A stretch of 64,000 nt of DNA, from the NCBI GenBank assembly GCA_018267825.1, contig JAFDXR010000004.1, positions 62,001 to 126,000 on the forward strand. The letters run 5' to 3'. Below are positions 1 to 7,632 of the stretch, one piece after another. Numbering within the stretch: position 1 is the stretch's first letter; each line of letters opens with the position of its first letter. The translations under genes were made by a program, and so were the position numbers. This DNA comes from Bacteroidota bacterium (GTDB lineage: Bacteria; Bacteroidota; Bacteroidia; B-17B0; Aurantibacillaceae). Below the pieces are notes generated by a model. It did no database searches and had not been told where the DNA came from. It was given only the letters and a program-made list of their open reading frames with translations.

Positions 1-600
1 TACTATGCACAGGGTACACTGAATGGTTGTGTAAGCGCGGCCACGCCAATTACTGCAGGTTATTATAACATTCATGCTATAGCCACGGCCGATGTATATA
101 CGGGCAATGCGCCATTATCGGTAAACTTTACAGGCTCAAACAGTACGGGTGTTACATCTACCGACCAGTTCAGCTGGGTATTTGGCGATGGTAACGGTAC
201 CAGCCAGATAGACCCGAACCATGTTTTCAACAGTGGCGGCACGTATGACGTGGTGTTAACGGTAACCGATGCTGAAAGCGGTTGCGTGGATACTGCCATG
301 GTGGTGATCAAAGTAGAAGATGATCTCATTGTGATTGTACCAAACGTGTTTACACCGAATGGCGACGGAGTCAATGATTATTTCCATGTAACGGTTACCG
401 GCGCTAAAACAGCCGAGGGTTATATCTATAACCGCTGGGGTCAGTTGCTGTTCAGCTGGGATGTACTGAATGCCTCGTGGGACGGTAAAGCCAGCAATGG
501 TGAGAATTGTCCGGATGCAACCTATTTCTACCTCATTAAAGTAGTTGATAAAAAAGACAAGGAACATCTGTTCCCGGGCTATGCACTTATTACCCGTTAA
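1..600 (+). CDS. C-terminal part of a PKD-domain, T9SS type B-sorted surface protein (5' end outside window)
   Basis: The frame is open from base 1 to the TAA at 598-600, so this is the last 199 residues of a larger protein. A PKD domain (FSWVFGDGNG, then the TYDVVLTVTD strand) is followed by a gliding-motility-associated C-terminal domain with PNVFTPNGDGVNDYF, IYNRWGQLLF, SWDGK and TYFYLIKV. In Bacteroidota this tail is the type B signal for export by the type IX secretion system, with attachment at or release from the cell surface. The function of the missing N-terminal part cannot be judged. Confidence 0.9.
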   Translation, partial: YYAQGTLNGCVSAATPITAGYYNIHAIATADVYTGNAPLSVNFTGSNSTGVTSTDQFSWVFGDGNGTSQIDPNHVFNSGGTYDVVLTVTDAESGCVDTAMVVIKVEDDLIVIVPNVFTPNGDGVNDYFHVTVTGAKTAEGYIYNRWGQLLFSWDVLNASWDGKASNGENCPDATYFYLIKVVDKKDKEHLFPGYALITR

Positions 601-657
601 GGTTTTCTTATTCTATACAGGCATTTGTATCTTTACGTTATTCAACACCTGATACAA

Positions 658-1389
658 ATGCCTGTTATTTCTGCCAAAAGCTATGTCAAACCAATTCTGC
701 CGGAATTGATCGATGCCTATGAAGCTGGGGGTGCAGAGGCATTAACAGCTTTACTTCGCAAACAAATCCTGAAAGAGAAAATAAAATTCCCTGTGCTCGA
801 GTATACAGCGCGCGAACTATTCAGCGCCATTCCCGACAAGGAACAGCTCCAGGTCTGTGACCTGATCTCTGATCTGCATGAAATAGGCGGTAATGTATTT
901 CTGGGTATTGCCCTGCAAATGAGACTCAGCAAACATTTCAACGAATGCTTCCGGAAAGCCCCGGAATACATGATGGCTGGTAATGAATGGTATGTTTGTG
1001 ATATTATAGGCGAACGGGTAATGGGTTATGCCCTGCTGATGTATCCGAAAAAAACAATACCCGTATTGAAAAAACTGGCTGCACATCCCGACAAATGGGT
1101 GGTGCGTTCGGTAGGTGTTGGCGCCCACTATGCCATTAAAAAAGGCCTGAAGAAAGAACATGTTAAAGACATGTTTGAACTGCTCCTGTCTTTAAGCACC
1201 ACAACCGATTTTCACACCAAAAAAGGAATTGGCTGGGCCGCCAAAACCACGGCTAAGTTTCACCCCGATATTATTCAGGCGTATCAGCAACAGATCACTA
1301 CATCTGCTGATATAAGACCCTGGTTCAAAACAAAAATCAAGATCGGCCTGGGCCGGAGTTCCAAATATGCCAAACGACATACAGGTTAA
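658..1389 (+). CDS. AlkD-like DNA alkylation repair / HEAT-repeat protein
   Basis: About 243 residues, almost all helical. FPVLEYTARELF, NEWYVCDIIGERV, HPDKWVVRSVGVG and KKGIGWAAKTTAKFHP follow the helix-pair pattern of the AlkD/DNA alkylation repair superfamily, whose members remove or recognise alkylated bases. The frame is open from 625, but the ATG at 658 (MPVISAKSY) is preferred because the extra eleven residues look like untranslated leader. The 3' end overlaps the next gene by 23 bases, so the two are probably co-transcribed. The family call rests on pattern only; a non-catalytic HEAT protein is possible. Confidence 0.65.
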   Translation: MPVISAKSYVKPILPELIDAYEAGGAEALTALLRKQILKEKIKFPVLEYTARELFSAIPDKEQLQVCDLISDLHEIGGNVFLGIALQMRLSKHFNECFRKAPEYMMAGNEWYVCDIIGERVMGYALLMYPKKTIPVLKKLAAHPDKWVVRSVGVGAHYAIKKGLKKEHVKDMFELLLSLSTTTDFHTKKGIGWAAKTTAKFHPDIIQAYQQQITTSADIRPWFKTKIKIGLGRSSKYAKRHTG

Positions 1390-2260
1390 ATCCATACTGA
1401 ATAAAACAAAAAGCCGGGACTCATGGTTCCTTGACGATTACACCATTAATCCCTACAGTGGTTGTTCTTTCAATTGCCTGTATTGTTACATACGAGGCAG
1501 TAAATACGGCACACACATGGAAGAAAAACTCTCGGTGAAAACCAATGCTGTAGAGCTTCTTGATAAACAACTCAGCCTGAGAGTGCGTAAAGGACAATAT
1601 GGTCTTATTGTAATGTCGTCGGCAACAGACCCCTATCTTCAGTTTGAAAAAACCTATGAGCTCACCCGTCAGTTATTACAGGTCATTCATAAGCATCGTT
1701 TTCCGGTGCATATTATCACCAAATCGGACCTGGTATGGCGCGATTTTGAATTGCTGCAGCAGATTGCCGCAGATGCTGTATTTCCGGAGGATCTGCCACT
1801 ACCCCGAAAACCACTGATTACATTTTCATTTTCAACTGTCAGCGACGAAATCGCTTCTGTATTTGAACCCGGTGCCACTAAACCTTCCGTACGTTTAAAA
1901 ACCATGGAGAATGTTTTGCAGCATGGCGCATTAAGCGGTGTCAGCCTCATGCCGCTGATTCCATATGTGAGTGATACCGCCGCACACCTGCAGGAAATGT
2001 TTGAAACGTTTCGTAAAGCAGGCATCCATTATATTTTCCCTTCAGGAATTACACTTTTCGGAAACGAAAACTCCGACAGCAAAACCCTTATGTTCAGGGC
2101 CATTGAGAAGCACTATCCACAATACCTCGATAAATACAAACGTTTTTTTGCAAACAATACCAACCTGCCCCGCTTTTATGCAGATGCATTTTACAAAAAA
2201 ATGAAAGCGATGTGTGCTGAATTCGGAATCCCGGACAGGATTCCATTGATTAAACCCTAA
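1367..2260 (+). CDS. SPL-family (spore photoproduct lyase-like, Rv2578c-type) radical SAM protein
   Basis: 297 residues. The radical SAM cluster motif is CSFNCLYC near residue 36 (C-x3-C-x2-C), followed by YIRGSKYG. It coordinates a 4Fe-4S cluster that cleaves S-adenosylmethionine. Further features (IVMSSATDPYLQFEKTYELT, IITKSDLVWRD, SLMPLIPYVSD) fit the SPL-like radical SAM group, whose members are often found beside DNA repair genes. It overlaps the AlkD-like gene upstream, which supports a role in nucleic-acid damage repair, but the actual substrate is unknown. Its stop codon overlaps the convergent pirin stop by four bases. Confidence 0.85.
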   Translation: MPNDIQVKSILNKTKSRDSWFLDDYTINPYSGCSFNCLYCYIRGSKYGTHMEEKLSVKTNAVELLDKQLSLRVRKGQYGLIVMSSATDPYLQFEKTYELTRQLLQVIHKHRFPVHIITKSDLVWRDFELLQQIAADAVFPEDLPLPRKPLITFSFSTVSDEIASVFEPGATKPSVRLKTMENVLQHGALSGVSLMPLIPYVSDTAAHLQEMFETFRKAGIHYIFPSGITLFGNENSDSKTLMFRAIEKHYPQYLDKYKRFFANNTNLPRFYADAFYKKMKAMCAEFGIPDRIPLIKP

Positions 2261-3129
2261 CGGACGGGAAGTGGCACGAATTCTGTCTCACCGGGGATCT
2301 TATCAAAACTCTGCTCGGCCCATTTCTGTTTGGCGCGATCAATAATATCCTGAGAACTGGCTACAAAATTCCAATAAATCAGGCGTTCTTCCGGAAAGGG
2401 CTCACCGCCAAAAATAAATATGGTGGTATCGGCCTCCATGGTGAATTCGCAGAGCTGGCTATCTTTCGAAACAAGGATACGTTTGGGTTCATAACGATTT
2501 CCTTCACTTTCAATACTGCCCCGCAGAATATACATGGCCGCTTCGCCAAACAGTTCATGTCCCACACGGATGGTTGTTTTTTGTTTACAACTGAGCTCCA
2601 CCAGGAACAACGGGTTATAAACAGGAACAGGCGATTCGTGTCCGAAAGCCTTTCCGGCAATGAGTTTGTAATGAACGCCATTGGATTCCCATACGGGCAG
2701 CTGGTTTTCGTCGGCATGATAAAACGATGGCTCCATGCTTTCCAGCGCTTTGGGTAATGCCACCCAGATCTGAAGCCCATGCATGTGTTTCTCCGAATGG
2801 CGCAGGTATTCGGGTGTACGCTCCGAATGCACAATGCCCCTGCCGGCCGTCATCCAGTTTACCTGTCCCGGTTTTATTTCAATGGCCGTACCCAGGCTAT
2901 CGCGATGCATGATGTGTCCTTCGAACAGGTACGTGAGTGTCGACAGGCCTATATGCGGATGTGGCGGCACATCCATATTCTGTGAATCGTTCATGGCAAC
3001 CGGCCCCATGTGATCAATAAAAATAAAGGGGCCCACCATACGTTTGCTATGGAAAGGCAATAAACGGCCAACGGTGAAATTACCAATATCGCGGGCGCGT
3101 TCTTCGATAATAAGCTGAATGTTCGACAT
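2257..3129 (-). CDS. Pirin family protein
   Basis: 290 residues with the bicupin pirin signature: PPHPHIGLSTLTYLFEG, IMHRDSLG and MTAGRGIVHSE supply the metal-binding His residues of the N-terminal cupin, and a second, C-terminal cupin follows. Pirins are iron-dependent cupins with quercetinase or regulatory activity; the substrate cannot be told here. It is the last host gene on the left before the integrated element, which begins about 140 bases upstream of its start. Confidence 0.92.
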   Translation of the reverse strand: MSNIQLIIEERARDIGNFTVGRLLPFHSKRMVGPFIFIDHMGPVAMNDSQNMDVPPHPHIGLSTLTYLFEGHIMHRDSLGTAIEIKPGQVNWMTAGRGIVHSERTPEYLRHSEKHMHGLQIWVALPKALESMEPSFYHADENQLPVWESNGVHYKLIAGKAFGHESPVPVYNPLFLVELSCKQKTTIRVGHELFGEAAMYILRGSIESEGNRYEPKRILVSKDSQLCEFTMEADTTIFIFGGEPFPEERLIYWNFVASSQDIIDRAKQKWAEQSFDKIPGETEFVPLPVR

Positions 3130-3223
3130 GAAAAATATATGAGTGTTTGATCTCTAAGGTACAAAATGTGGAAGAGAAATAAGAAGTCCTGATTTGCGGG
3201 AAGAAATGAATCGGGACATAAAT

Positions 3224-3255
3224 AAAAAAGCCTCTCATTTCTGAAAGGCTTTTTT
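3224..3255. terminator. Bidirectional terminator, probably the original tRNA-Pro terminator
   Basis: The AAAAAAGCCT arm pairs with AGGCTTTTTT around the loop CTCATTTCTGAA, giving T runs on both strands. It lies just outside the left attachment core. Before integration it would have stood directly behind the 3' end of tRNA-Pro, on the same strand as the tRNA. Confidence 0.7.
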
Positions 3256-3265
3256 CCGGTTTTTC

Positions 3266-3279
3266 TGTCGGGGTGGCCA
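3266..3279. repeat. attL core: 14-bp copy of the tRNA-Pro 3' end
   Basis: TGTCGGGGTGGCCA here is identical to 35267-35280, which overlaps the last 12 bases of tRNA-Pro. This is the direct repeat expected when a tyrosine recombinase integrates into the 3' end of a tRNA gene. The sequence diverges on both sides of the 14 bases. Confidence 0.85.
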
Positions 3280-3318
3280 CCCGACAACTTTGCCCTATTA
3301 GTGCGCATTGTAAAGGTT

Positions 3319-3337
3319 TGGTTCTACAATGGTTCTA
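3319..3337 (+). promoter_or_regulatory. Left arm-type integrase sites (two TGGTTCTA repeats)
   Basis: TGGTTCTA occurs at 3319-3326 and 3330-3337, 11 bp apart (one helical turn), about 40 bp inside attL. The same octamer occurs twice with the same spacing at 35124-35142 inside attR. This is the arrangement of arm-type binding sites for a lambda-like integrase. The binding itself is inferred. Confidence 0.6.
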
Positions 3338-3370
3338 AAAACAGGTAAAACGTATATCAAACAACGAAAA

Positions 3371-3952
3371 TTAAATACTATAAACACTTATGCGACCTAC
3401 AACAAGGGCCTTTATTTCAAACTCAGACCTAGGCATTTCAAATCCCAGGCTTTCTTCACGATCTCCTATAACTTTAAATACTCCTTTCTTTTTTCCTTCA
3501 AATAGCCTCCTACACATCCAACCCTGGGATGTATCAATCACATAAACCTTGCCAGGCTGTATAAAAGATTCCCCTTTAATATGTTTACAACCCAGAATAT
3601 CATCTTTCATAATTCGAGGCTCCATTGAATTATCGGGCATCCTAACACAATAATCAGTTCCAATTTTCTCAAAATCGGGTACTTTATAAAACTCACACCC
3701 CTTTATTTTTTCTTCAAACTGTGCTTTGCCAAAAAAAGTGATTAGGTTAAAATCAATCAAGGGAAGGTAATACTGATGCTTAATTAAAACTTCCCTCCTA
3801 ATCACATTCGAGTTTTCAACATCCATCGGCTTCAATTCATCTGCCTTAAATAACCTATATAGATGCATCCGGGATATAGCCATTTTACTGGCAAATTCAT
3901 CACCTGACATCCCACTTGTATCAAACAAATCTTTTAGGTCTTTTCCTGTCAT
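3371..3952 (-). CDS. Phage-type repressor: N-terminal HTH plus S24/LexA-like C-terminal domain
   Basis: 193 residues. An N-terminal helix-turn-helix (about residues 5-40, GDEFASKMAISRMHLYRLF) is followed by an S24 domain with the serine motif DNSMEPRIMKDDIL (Ser109) and VYVIDTSQGWMCRRLF. The lysine of the Ser-Lys dyad, usually in a V-K-R-L setting, appears as Arg148 (C-R-R-L), so RecA-stimulated self-cleavage may be lost. It is transcribed away from the early genes, with two palindromic operators just upstream, the layout of a lysogeny repressor. It most likely keeps the early module silent and regulates itself. Confidence 0.85.
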   Translation of the reverse strand: MTGKDLKDLFDTSGMSGDEFASKMAISRMHLYRLFKADELKPMDVENSNVIRREVLIKHQYYLPLIDFNLITFFGKAQFEEKIKGCEFYKVPDFEKIGTDYCVRMPDNSMEPRIMKDDILGCKHIKGESFIQPGKVYVIDTSQGWMCRRLFEGKKKGVFKVIGDREESLGFEMPRSEFEIKALVVGRISVYSI

Positions 3953-3978
3953 TAAAACACTATATGTTGAAAACTCAC

Positions 3979-4013
3979 GTTACAATCAGTAACATAATGT
4001 TACAATTTGTAAC
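3979..4013. promoter_or_regulatory. Twin palindromic operators GTTAC-N5-GTAAC
   Basis: Two perfect inverted repeats, 3979-3993 (GTTACAATCAGTAAC) and 3999-4013 (GTTACAATTTGTAAC), have centres 20 bp apart, so they lie on the same DNA face. They sit 26 bp upstream of the repressor start and about 110 bp before the divergent early gene. The spacing suits two cooperating repressor dimers. Confidence 0.75.
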
Positions 4014-4030
4014 TAAATTCGTGCCACGTT

Positions 4031-4048
4031 TTTGAAACAACGTAATAC
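4031..4048 (+). repeat. 18-bp exact repeat, early-promoter copy
   Basis: TTTGAAACAACGTAATAC occurs here and again at 35152-35169 upstream of integrase. Both copies lie in control regions of the element. A third, weaker relative (AAACAACGAAAATTAAATAC) starts at about 3359 near the left end. The role is unknown; a shared operator or accessory site for excision is plausible. Confidence 0.65.
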
Positions 4049-4123
4049 TATCATTAAAAACGCTCTCAATATAGGGAGTATGTAGTCCAAAACAAAACAA
4101 ACCATCACAAAACAACAAACAAA

Positions 4124-4438
4124 ATGCTACAAGAGTTTGAAAAAATGGTTAACGAAATGGCAGAGGTACAAAAATACCTTGTCAAAGAAGTTGTAGAACT
4201 GAGGCAAGCAATACACCAAAAGGAAAGCCCCCCTCCTACTCAGGTATCAAAACTGAGTTACACAGTAACAGAAGCCGCCCTGGCAACTGGACTTAAACGT
4301 CAAACAATCCGCGCCTATATCAAAAAAGGCATTTTAAACTGTGTTCCCACCGAAAAAAACTTTCTCATCACTGCTGACAGTTTACACGCCTGGGTGCAGG
4401 CTCCATTAAATCAAACCGGAAAAAGACAAAGAAAATGA
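4124..4438 (+). CDS. Excisionase/MerR-like helix-turn-helix protein
   Basis: 104 residues. The N-terminal half (MLQEFEKMVNEMAEVQKYLV) is a predicted amphipathic or coiled-coil helix. The C-terminal half contains YTVTEAALATGLKRQTIRAY followed by a turn and VQAPL, which matches the small winged-helix domain of excisionases and HTH_17 proteins. It is the first early gene, divergent from the repressor, so an excisionase (Xis) or Cro-like role is likely. Its last codons overlap the next gene (ATGA). Confidence 0.7.
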   Translation: MLQEFEKMVNEMAEVQKYLVKEVVELRQAIHQKESPPPTQVSKLSYTVTEAALATGLKRQTIRAYIKKGILNCVPTEKNFLITADSLHAWVQAPLNQTGKRQRK

Positions 4439-4692
4439 CATTTCAACTTGACATTAAGCCCTCCAATGATGGGCGCATCCATTTGATGAATATGTACATA
4501 GATGGATATTGCTATCCTGTGATGATCCAGGCTGATTATGTCTATATGATGCAGCGCAAAGGGGTCGTTAAACAGGTCAAAGGTCGTCAGCGTATCGGTG
4601 AAAAAATCGTAGAGATTGACTACCCGGAAAATGTTGACAGTGCGGGTGTTCAGTACACCAGCCAGGAACTTAAAGTAATCGAAAATAACTAA
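4435..4692 (+). CDS. Early protein of unknown function, 85 aa
   Basis: It starts at the ATGA overlap with the HTH gene, which indicates translational coupling. The protein is short and strand-rich (MTFQLDIKPS, YCYPVMIQADYVYMMQRKG, IVEIDYPENV), with no signal peptide or membrane segment. No family recognised. Position and coupling place it in the early regulatory or replication module. Confidence 0.7.
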   Translation: MTFQLDIKPSNDGRIHLMNMYIDGYCYPVMIQADYVYMMQRKGVVKQVKGRQRIGEKIVEIDYPENVDSAGVQYTSQELKVIENN

Positions 4693-4709
4693 CACTAAAC
4701 CTTACAGTC

Positions 4710-4928
4710 ATGGAAGAAGAAAGCAAAAATGAACCCAAACAAACAAAAGAATACGCCGAGCGCGTAAAGAAGGCTTTTGATGGCAAAGATTCAAGGCAGG
4801 TAATGCGCGACATTAAAAATCAGTTCCCGGAACGTCGTACTGCTGAATTAAGCATGCAAATCCTGCAAATCTTAAACGGAAACCTCATGGATGAGGATAT
4901 TTTGAAAGCCGTTGAAAATCTAAAATGA
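4710..4928 (+). CDS. Early helical protein of unknown function, 72 aa
   Basis: A small charged, helical protein (YAERVKKAFDGKDSRQVMRD, RRTAELSMQILQILNGNLMD). It follows the 85-aa gene after a 17-base gap in the same direction. No family recognised. The 3' end is immediately followed by the first TCAACAACG-type motif cluster. Confidence 0.65.
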   Translation: MEEESKNEPKQTKEYAERVKKAFDGKDSRQVMRDIKNQFPERRTAELSMQILQILNGNLMDEDILKAVENLK

Positions 4929-4972
4929 CCAACAACGGCAAATCAACAGTTGCGTTGTTGAACCGTTGTTGA
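4929..4972. promoter_or_regulatory. TCAACAACG motif cluster 1
   Basis: CGTTGTTGA (complement of TCAACAACG) occurs at 4953-4961 and 4964-4972, 11 bp apart, and CCAACAACG at 4929-4937. The cluster fills the gap before the winged-helix gene whose ATG is at 5002. Identical 9-mers recur at 15275-15306 and 20520-20559. A binding site for an element-encoded protein, perhaps the adjacent winged-helix protein, is inferred. Confidence 0.5.
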
Positions 4973-5001
4973 TCCGCTTCTATTCTATACACATACCTGG
5001 A

Positions 5002-5862
5002 ATGATTAAAAAGGTCAGAATATTGAAGAACCTACCGGCAGCCATTGCCCAGGTAAGGGAAGTTCGTATAACATACAAAACACATCAAATATTCAAGGCT
5101 TTTGAAACCTTTATGTTCCTGAAGGAGTTAACCACTTCCGGAAAGATTCAAAATGTGTATGGTAGCCTGGATGCATTTATGCAGTACCTGGCTTCCGAGG
5201 TTAATGTAAGCCGAAACACAATGTACACCAGGTTAGAGTACCTGAAAAAATATAGCCTGGTTTCTATTGACAAATACGGAAACATTTACCTGGAATCCTG
5301 GGAAACAATCGCCCGGCGGTATAAAGTGAAAAAACAGCAGTTCTACAGTTTGGAGGTAAACCCCCAGGATAGCCCCAAATTAGAGCATATACTTCGCACT
5401 CTAACGATTGCGGAGCATAAAAACAGGATGGCGTTTGCGTTTGCCAAACTTATCGAATCAAACAATCAGCTAAGACAGTATTTAACCCGCTTATGGGGAT
5501 CACTACCCCAAACCATTGAATTAATGGCCGAAAAGATATTAAGCGAAAAAATTTTGTCGTTTAAACGCTGGTCAGAAAGTTTCGATTTTTGGCACTCGCT
5601 GCCGTCCGATTTTAATGCTTCTGTAAGAAAACTTATGCAGTATTTCGCTTTCGACGACTTCAGACAAGTAGCATATTGGAAACGTATTTTAAGTCGTTTA
5701 GGGCTTATTACAGTCCAAACTAGAAAGTATGAAAGTAAGAAGTGTACACGCAAGGCAAACGACCTTCTAAATGGCGGGAAAGTTTACCAGCATTTGTTTT
5801 ACAATTCACATGATAAAATTCGCATTTGGCAGATGCCCGATGCTATTACAATAAATCTGTAA
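5002..5862 (+). CDS. Winged-helix DNA-binding protein, candidate replication initiator or early regulator
   Basis: 286 residues from the ATG at 5002; the frame extends to a TTG at 4966 that would lie within the motif cluster and is less likely. An HTH is visible near residues 55-85 (LASEVNVSRNTMYTRLEYLK followed by YSLVSIDKYGNIYL, helix-turn-helix plus wing). A long helical region and a second possible wing (YWKRILSRLGLITVQTRKYE) follow. Motif repeats directly upstream and three iteron-like repeats about 70 bp downstream suggest a Rep-type initiator, but no Rep family signature is recognised and a transcription factor is equally possible. Confidence 0.6.
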   Translation: MIKKVRILKNLPAAIAQVREVRITYKTHQIFKAFETFMFLKELTTSGKIQNVYGSLDAFMQYLASEVNVSRNTMYTRLEYLKKYSLVSIDKYGNIYLESWETIARRYKVKKQQFYSLEVNPQDSPKLEHILRTLTIAEHKNRMAFAFAKLIESNNQLRQYLTRLWGSLPQTIELMAEKILSEKILSFKRWSESFDFWHSLPSDFNASVRKLMQYFAFDDFRQVAYWKRILSRLGLITVQTRKYESKKCTRKANDLLNGGKVYQHLFYNSHDKIRIWQMPDAITINL

Positions 5863-5934
5863 GTTTTGGGTATGAATGTTTCCAGAAATTGATAAAGACT
5901 TGACAAAGGATTTATTTAAAATTTCTCCGGTTCT

Positions 5935-5986
5935 CTGGATTACCCGTTTCCCCTGGATTACTCGTTTTTATCTGTTTACCCGGTTT
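5935..5986 (+). repeat. Three iteron-like 15-bp direct repeats (candidate replication origin)
   Basis: CTGGATTACCCGTTT at 5935, CTGGATTACTCGTTT at 5953 and CTGTTTACCCGGTTT at 5972, spaced 18 and 19 bp. They lie just after the winged-helix gene in non-coding DNA. A Rep gene next to iterons is a classical origin arrangement; that function is inferred. Confidence 0.5.
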
Positions 5987-6032
5987 ATCCGAAAAAAGTC
6001 GAGGTTTCTCTAAAAAATCCGGCAAATTACTA

Positions 6033-6052
6033 ACAGTGTTTTTCAACACTGT
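6033..6052. promoter_or_regulatory. Perfect 8-bp inverted repeat ACAGTGTT-N4-AACACTGT
   Basis: The arms 6033-6040 and 6045-6052 are perfectly complementary with a TTTC loop and no T run. It stands 67 bp before the next gene's ATG, so an operator or leader hairpin is more likely than a terminator. Confidence 0.45.
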
Positions 6053-6118
6053 CGAGGGATTTAGGTGTTGGGGCCAAAAATAGCACCGAAAAGGCCCCAA
6101 TTTATTAACCGTTTTTCT

Positions 6119-6469
6119 ATGCATCAACAAAAAGCAACAACGCAATTAACAGGCGGTAACAGCCTTTCAGGAAAGATCACCAGGCAGGGTAAAATCAGGG
6201 CTACATTTACTCTCAAATGTAAATTCAATGACGGCAATCGGTTCACATACAGAAGCGATCTAAACCTGATTAATTACCAAAAGCAAGGCTATAAAAATCT
6301 CACAGAACTCGATGCACTCATTTTGAAGTTCACCAGCCTTCAACAACGTATAAAAGAATGTATGTTGTTTGATAATCGTAAGCCTCCCGGAGAAGATCTA
6401 CTTATGCACTATTCCGGCACTCTCAGCACCGTTTTAACTAACGATTTACCACCAAAATATAACTTGTGA
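6119..6469 (+). CDS. Element protein of unknown function, 116 aa
   Basis: The ATG at 6119 (MHQQKATTQ) is preferred over an in-frame GTG at 6065 that is close to the inverted repeat. The protein is basic at the N-terminus, with a short strand-rich stretch (GKIRATFTLKCKF) and a helical C-terminal half. No family recognised. It overlaps the next gene by four bases (ATGA at 6466). Confidence 0.6.
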   Translation: MHQQKATTQLTGGNSLSGKITRQGKIRATFTLKCKFNDGNRFTYRSDLNLINYQKQGYKNLTELDALILKFTSLQQRIKECMLFDNRKPPGEDLLMHYSGTLSTVLTNDLPPKYNL

Positions 6470-6735
6470 TGTTTCTGATAGGATATTTTAAAAAGCTAAT
6501 GAGCAGGATGTTTTTCCGCAACAATATCATAGATAGCAGTCGGATCACCTGCAAAATGTATAAGCACATTACGTATGTAAATGCCAAAGGTGTTTTGTGC
6601 TTTCAAACTAAGAATATCCAGGGCGAAGTTATTGGAGTAAGTGAGTGGCCCAATGAAGTAAAAAAACGATTTGGTGTAAATGTCGAGGTGATTGTATTAG
6701 ATATAATTATTGAAAAAATTGAATATCCTGAGTAG
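6466..6735 (+). CDS. Element protein of unknown function, 89 aa
   Basis: Translationally coupled to the previous gene through ATGA. Sequence is basic and hydrophobic at the start (MMFLIGYFKKLMSRMFFRNN), then strands (HITYVNAKGVLCFQTK, VEVIVLDIIIEKIEYPE). A weak membrane association is possible. No family recognised. Confidence 0.55.
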   Translation: MMFLIGYFKKLMSRMFFRNNIIDSSRITCKMYKHITYVNAKGVLCFQTKNIQGEVIGVSEWPNEVKKRFGVNVEVIVLDIIIEKIEYPE

Positions 6736-6736
6736 T

Positions 6737-6988
6737 ATGCAAAAGACCAAATATAATGCAAAAAGCCTGGCAGCTATGTACAATTTAAGCTATCGTACAT
6801 TTTTTTACTATTTAAAACCACACCGTAAAGCACTCGAAGAACTTGCAACTATCAGGGAACATAAGGGTAAAAAAATAATATCCCCAACATATAATAGCCA
6901 TCAGTTAAGGTATATTATAGAAATGGTCTTTAAAGACACTCCCGAAGGGTATGGATTTAATGGTAATTACTTCTATAAGCTGGATTAA
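6737..6988 (+). CDS. Small HTH-like protein, 83 aa
   Basis: The ATG at 6737 is used; a TTG at 6710 is in frame but overlaps the previous gene. KSLAAMYNLSYRTFFYYLKP resembles a helix-turn-helix of the small Bacteroidota phage type, followed by a helical region and YGFNGNYFYKLD. It is the last gene of the early rightward block before the minus-strand island. Confidence 0.55.
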   Translation: MQKTKYNAKSLAAMYNLSYRTFFYYLKPHRKALEELATIREHKGKKIISPTYNSHQLRYIIEMVFKDTPEGYGFNGNYFYKLD

Positions 6989-6991
6989 GTA

Positions 6992-7273
6992 TTATACTAG
7001 CCCGTAAGGCCATAAGTAAAAGGTGCAATTCGATACACATCCATTCACAATTTCCTCTGTAAAATCACCTTTTTCATCAATGTCAAACTTATCGGGACTT
7101 ATGTTCACATCGGTAACGTACATATTTGCAGCACTGAAAGACCGAAATGGCATAATGTAATATATTTTTCTTCCGTTTGCTTCAGTACCCATAAAAATCC
7201 TCAAATAATGGGTAAAGCCGTTCATAACCAGGTTATCAAACCTAGCCCTATCAAAAGTAACAGGGTAATCCAT
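6992..7273 (-). CDS. Hypothetical protein, 93 aa
   Basis: A strand-rich short protein (HYLRIFMGTEANGRKIYYIM, AANMYVTDVNISPDKFDID, CTFYLWPYGL). No signal peptide. It converges with the 83-aa gene, three bases apart, and opens the minus-strand island. No family recognised; coding status is supported mainly by length and codon regularity. Confidence 0.5.
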   Translation of the reverse strand: MDYPVTFDRARFDNLVMNGFTHYLRIFMGTEANGRKIYYIMPFRSFSAANMYVTDVNISPDKFDIDEKGDFTEEIVNGCVSNCTFYLWPYGLV

Positions 7274-7632
7274 AAAAGTACAATTTTCGATATAACGCCT
7301 TTAAGAGGTCTTCAACACACAGGGAGTTGAAAATAAAATGCAGATAACTCTACTGCATTCATAAGGCGGGGCAGACCAAATATGAAAATTCGGAGCTAAA
7401 GGGGGCCAGTAACACATAAACTATTTGCTATTAAGATTTAAAACGGGTATAAAGCTAATTTTATTGCCGATGAACTAGCAAAAAAATGCTGTTAATTAAG
7501 CCTAAATAAAGATAAAACAACCGTTTAAAGAATTTTTAGCACAGTTTACAGGATGCAGAAGAAACTTTGTAAGTGGAGCATTTCAACCCAAAAATGGTAA
7601 AAAAGCCAAAATAAATTAAGAACCGAAAGTAG
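7274..7632. other. 359-base AT-rich gap without a supportable gene
   Basis: No credible ORF. A small stem (AATGCAG at 7337-7343 with CTGCATT at 7353-7359) is the only structure seen. It could hold the terminator region of the T9SS cargo operon and the promoter of the 93-aa gene, but no clear T run or box is visible. Confidence 0.4.
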
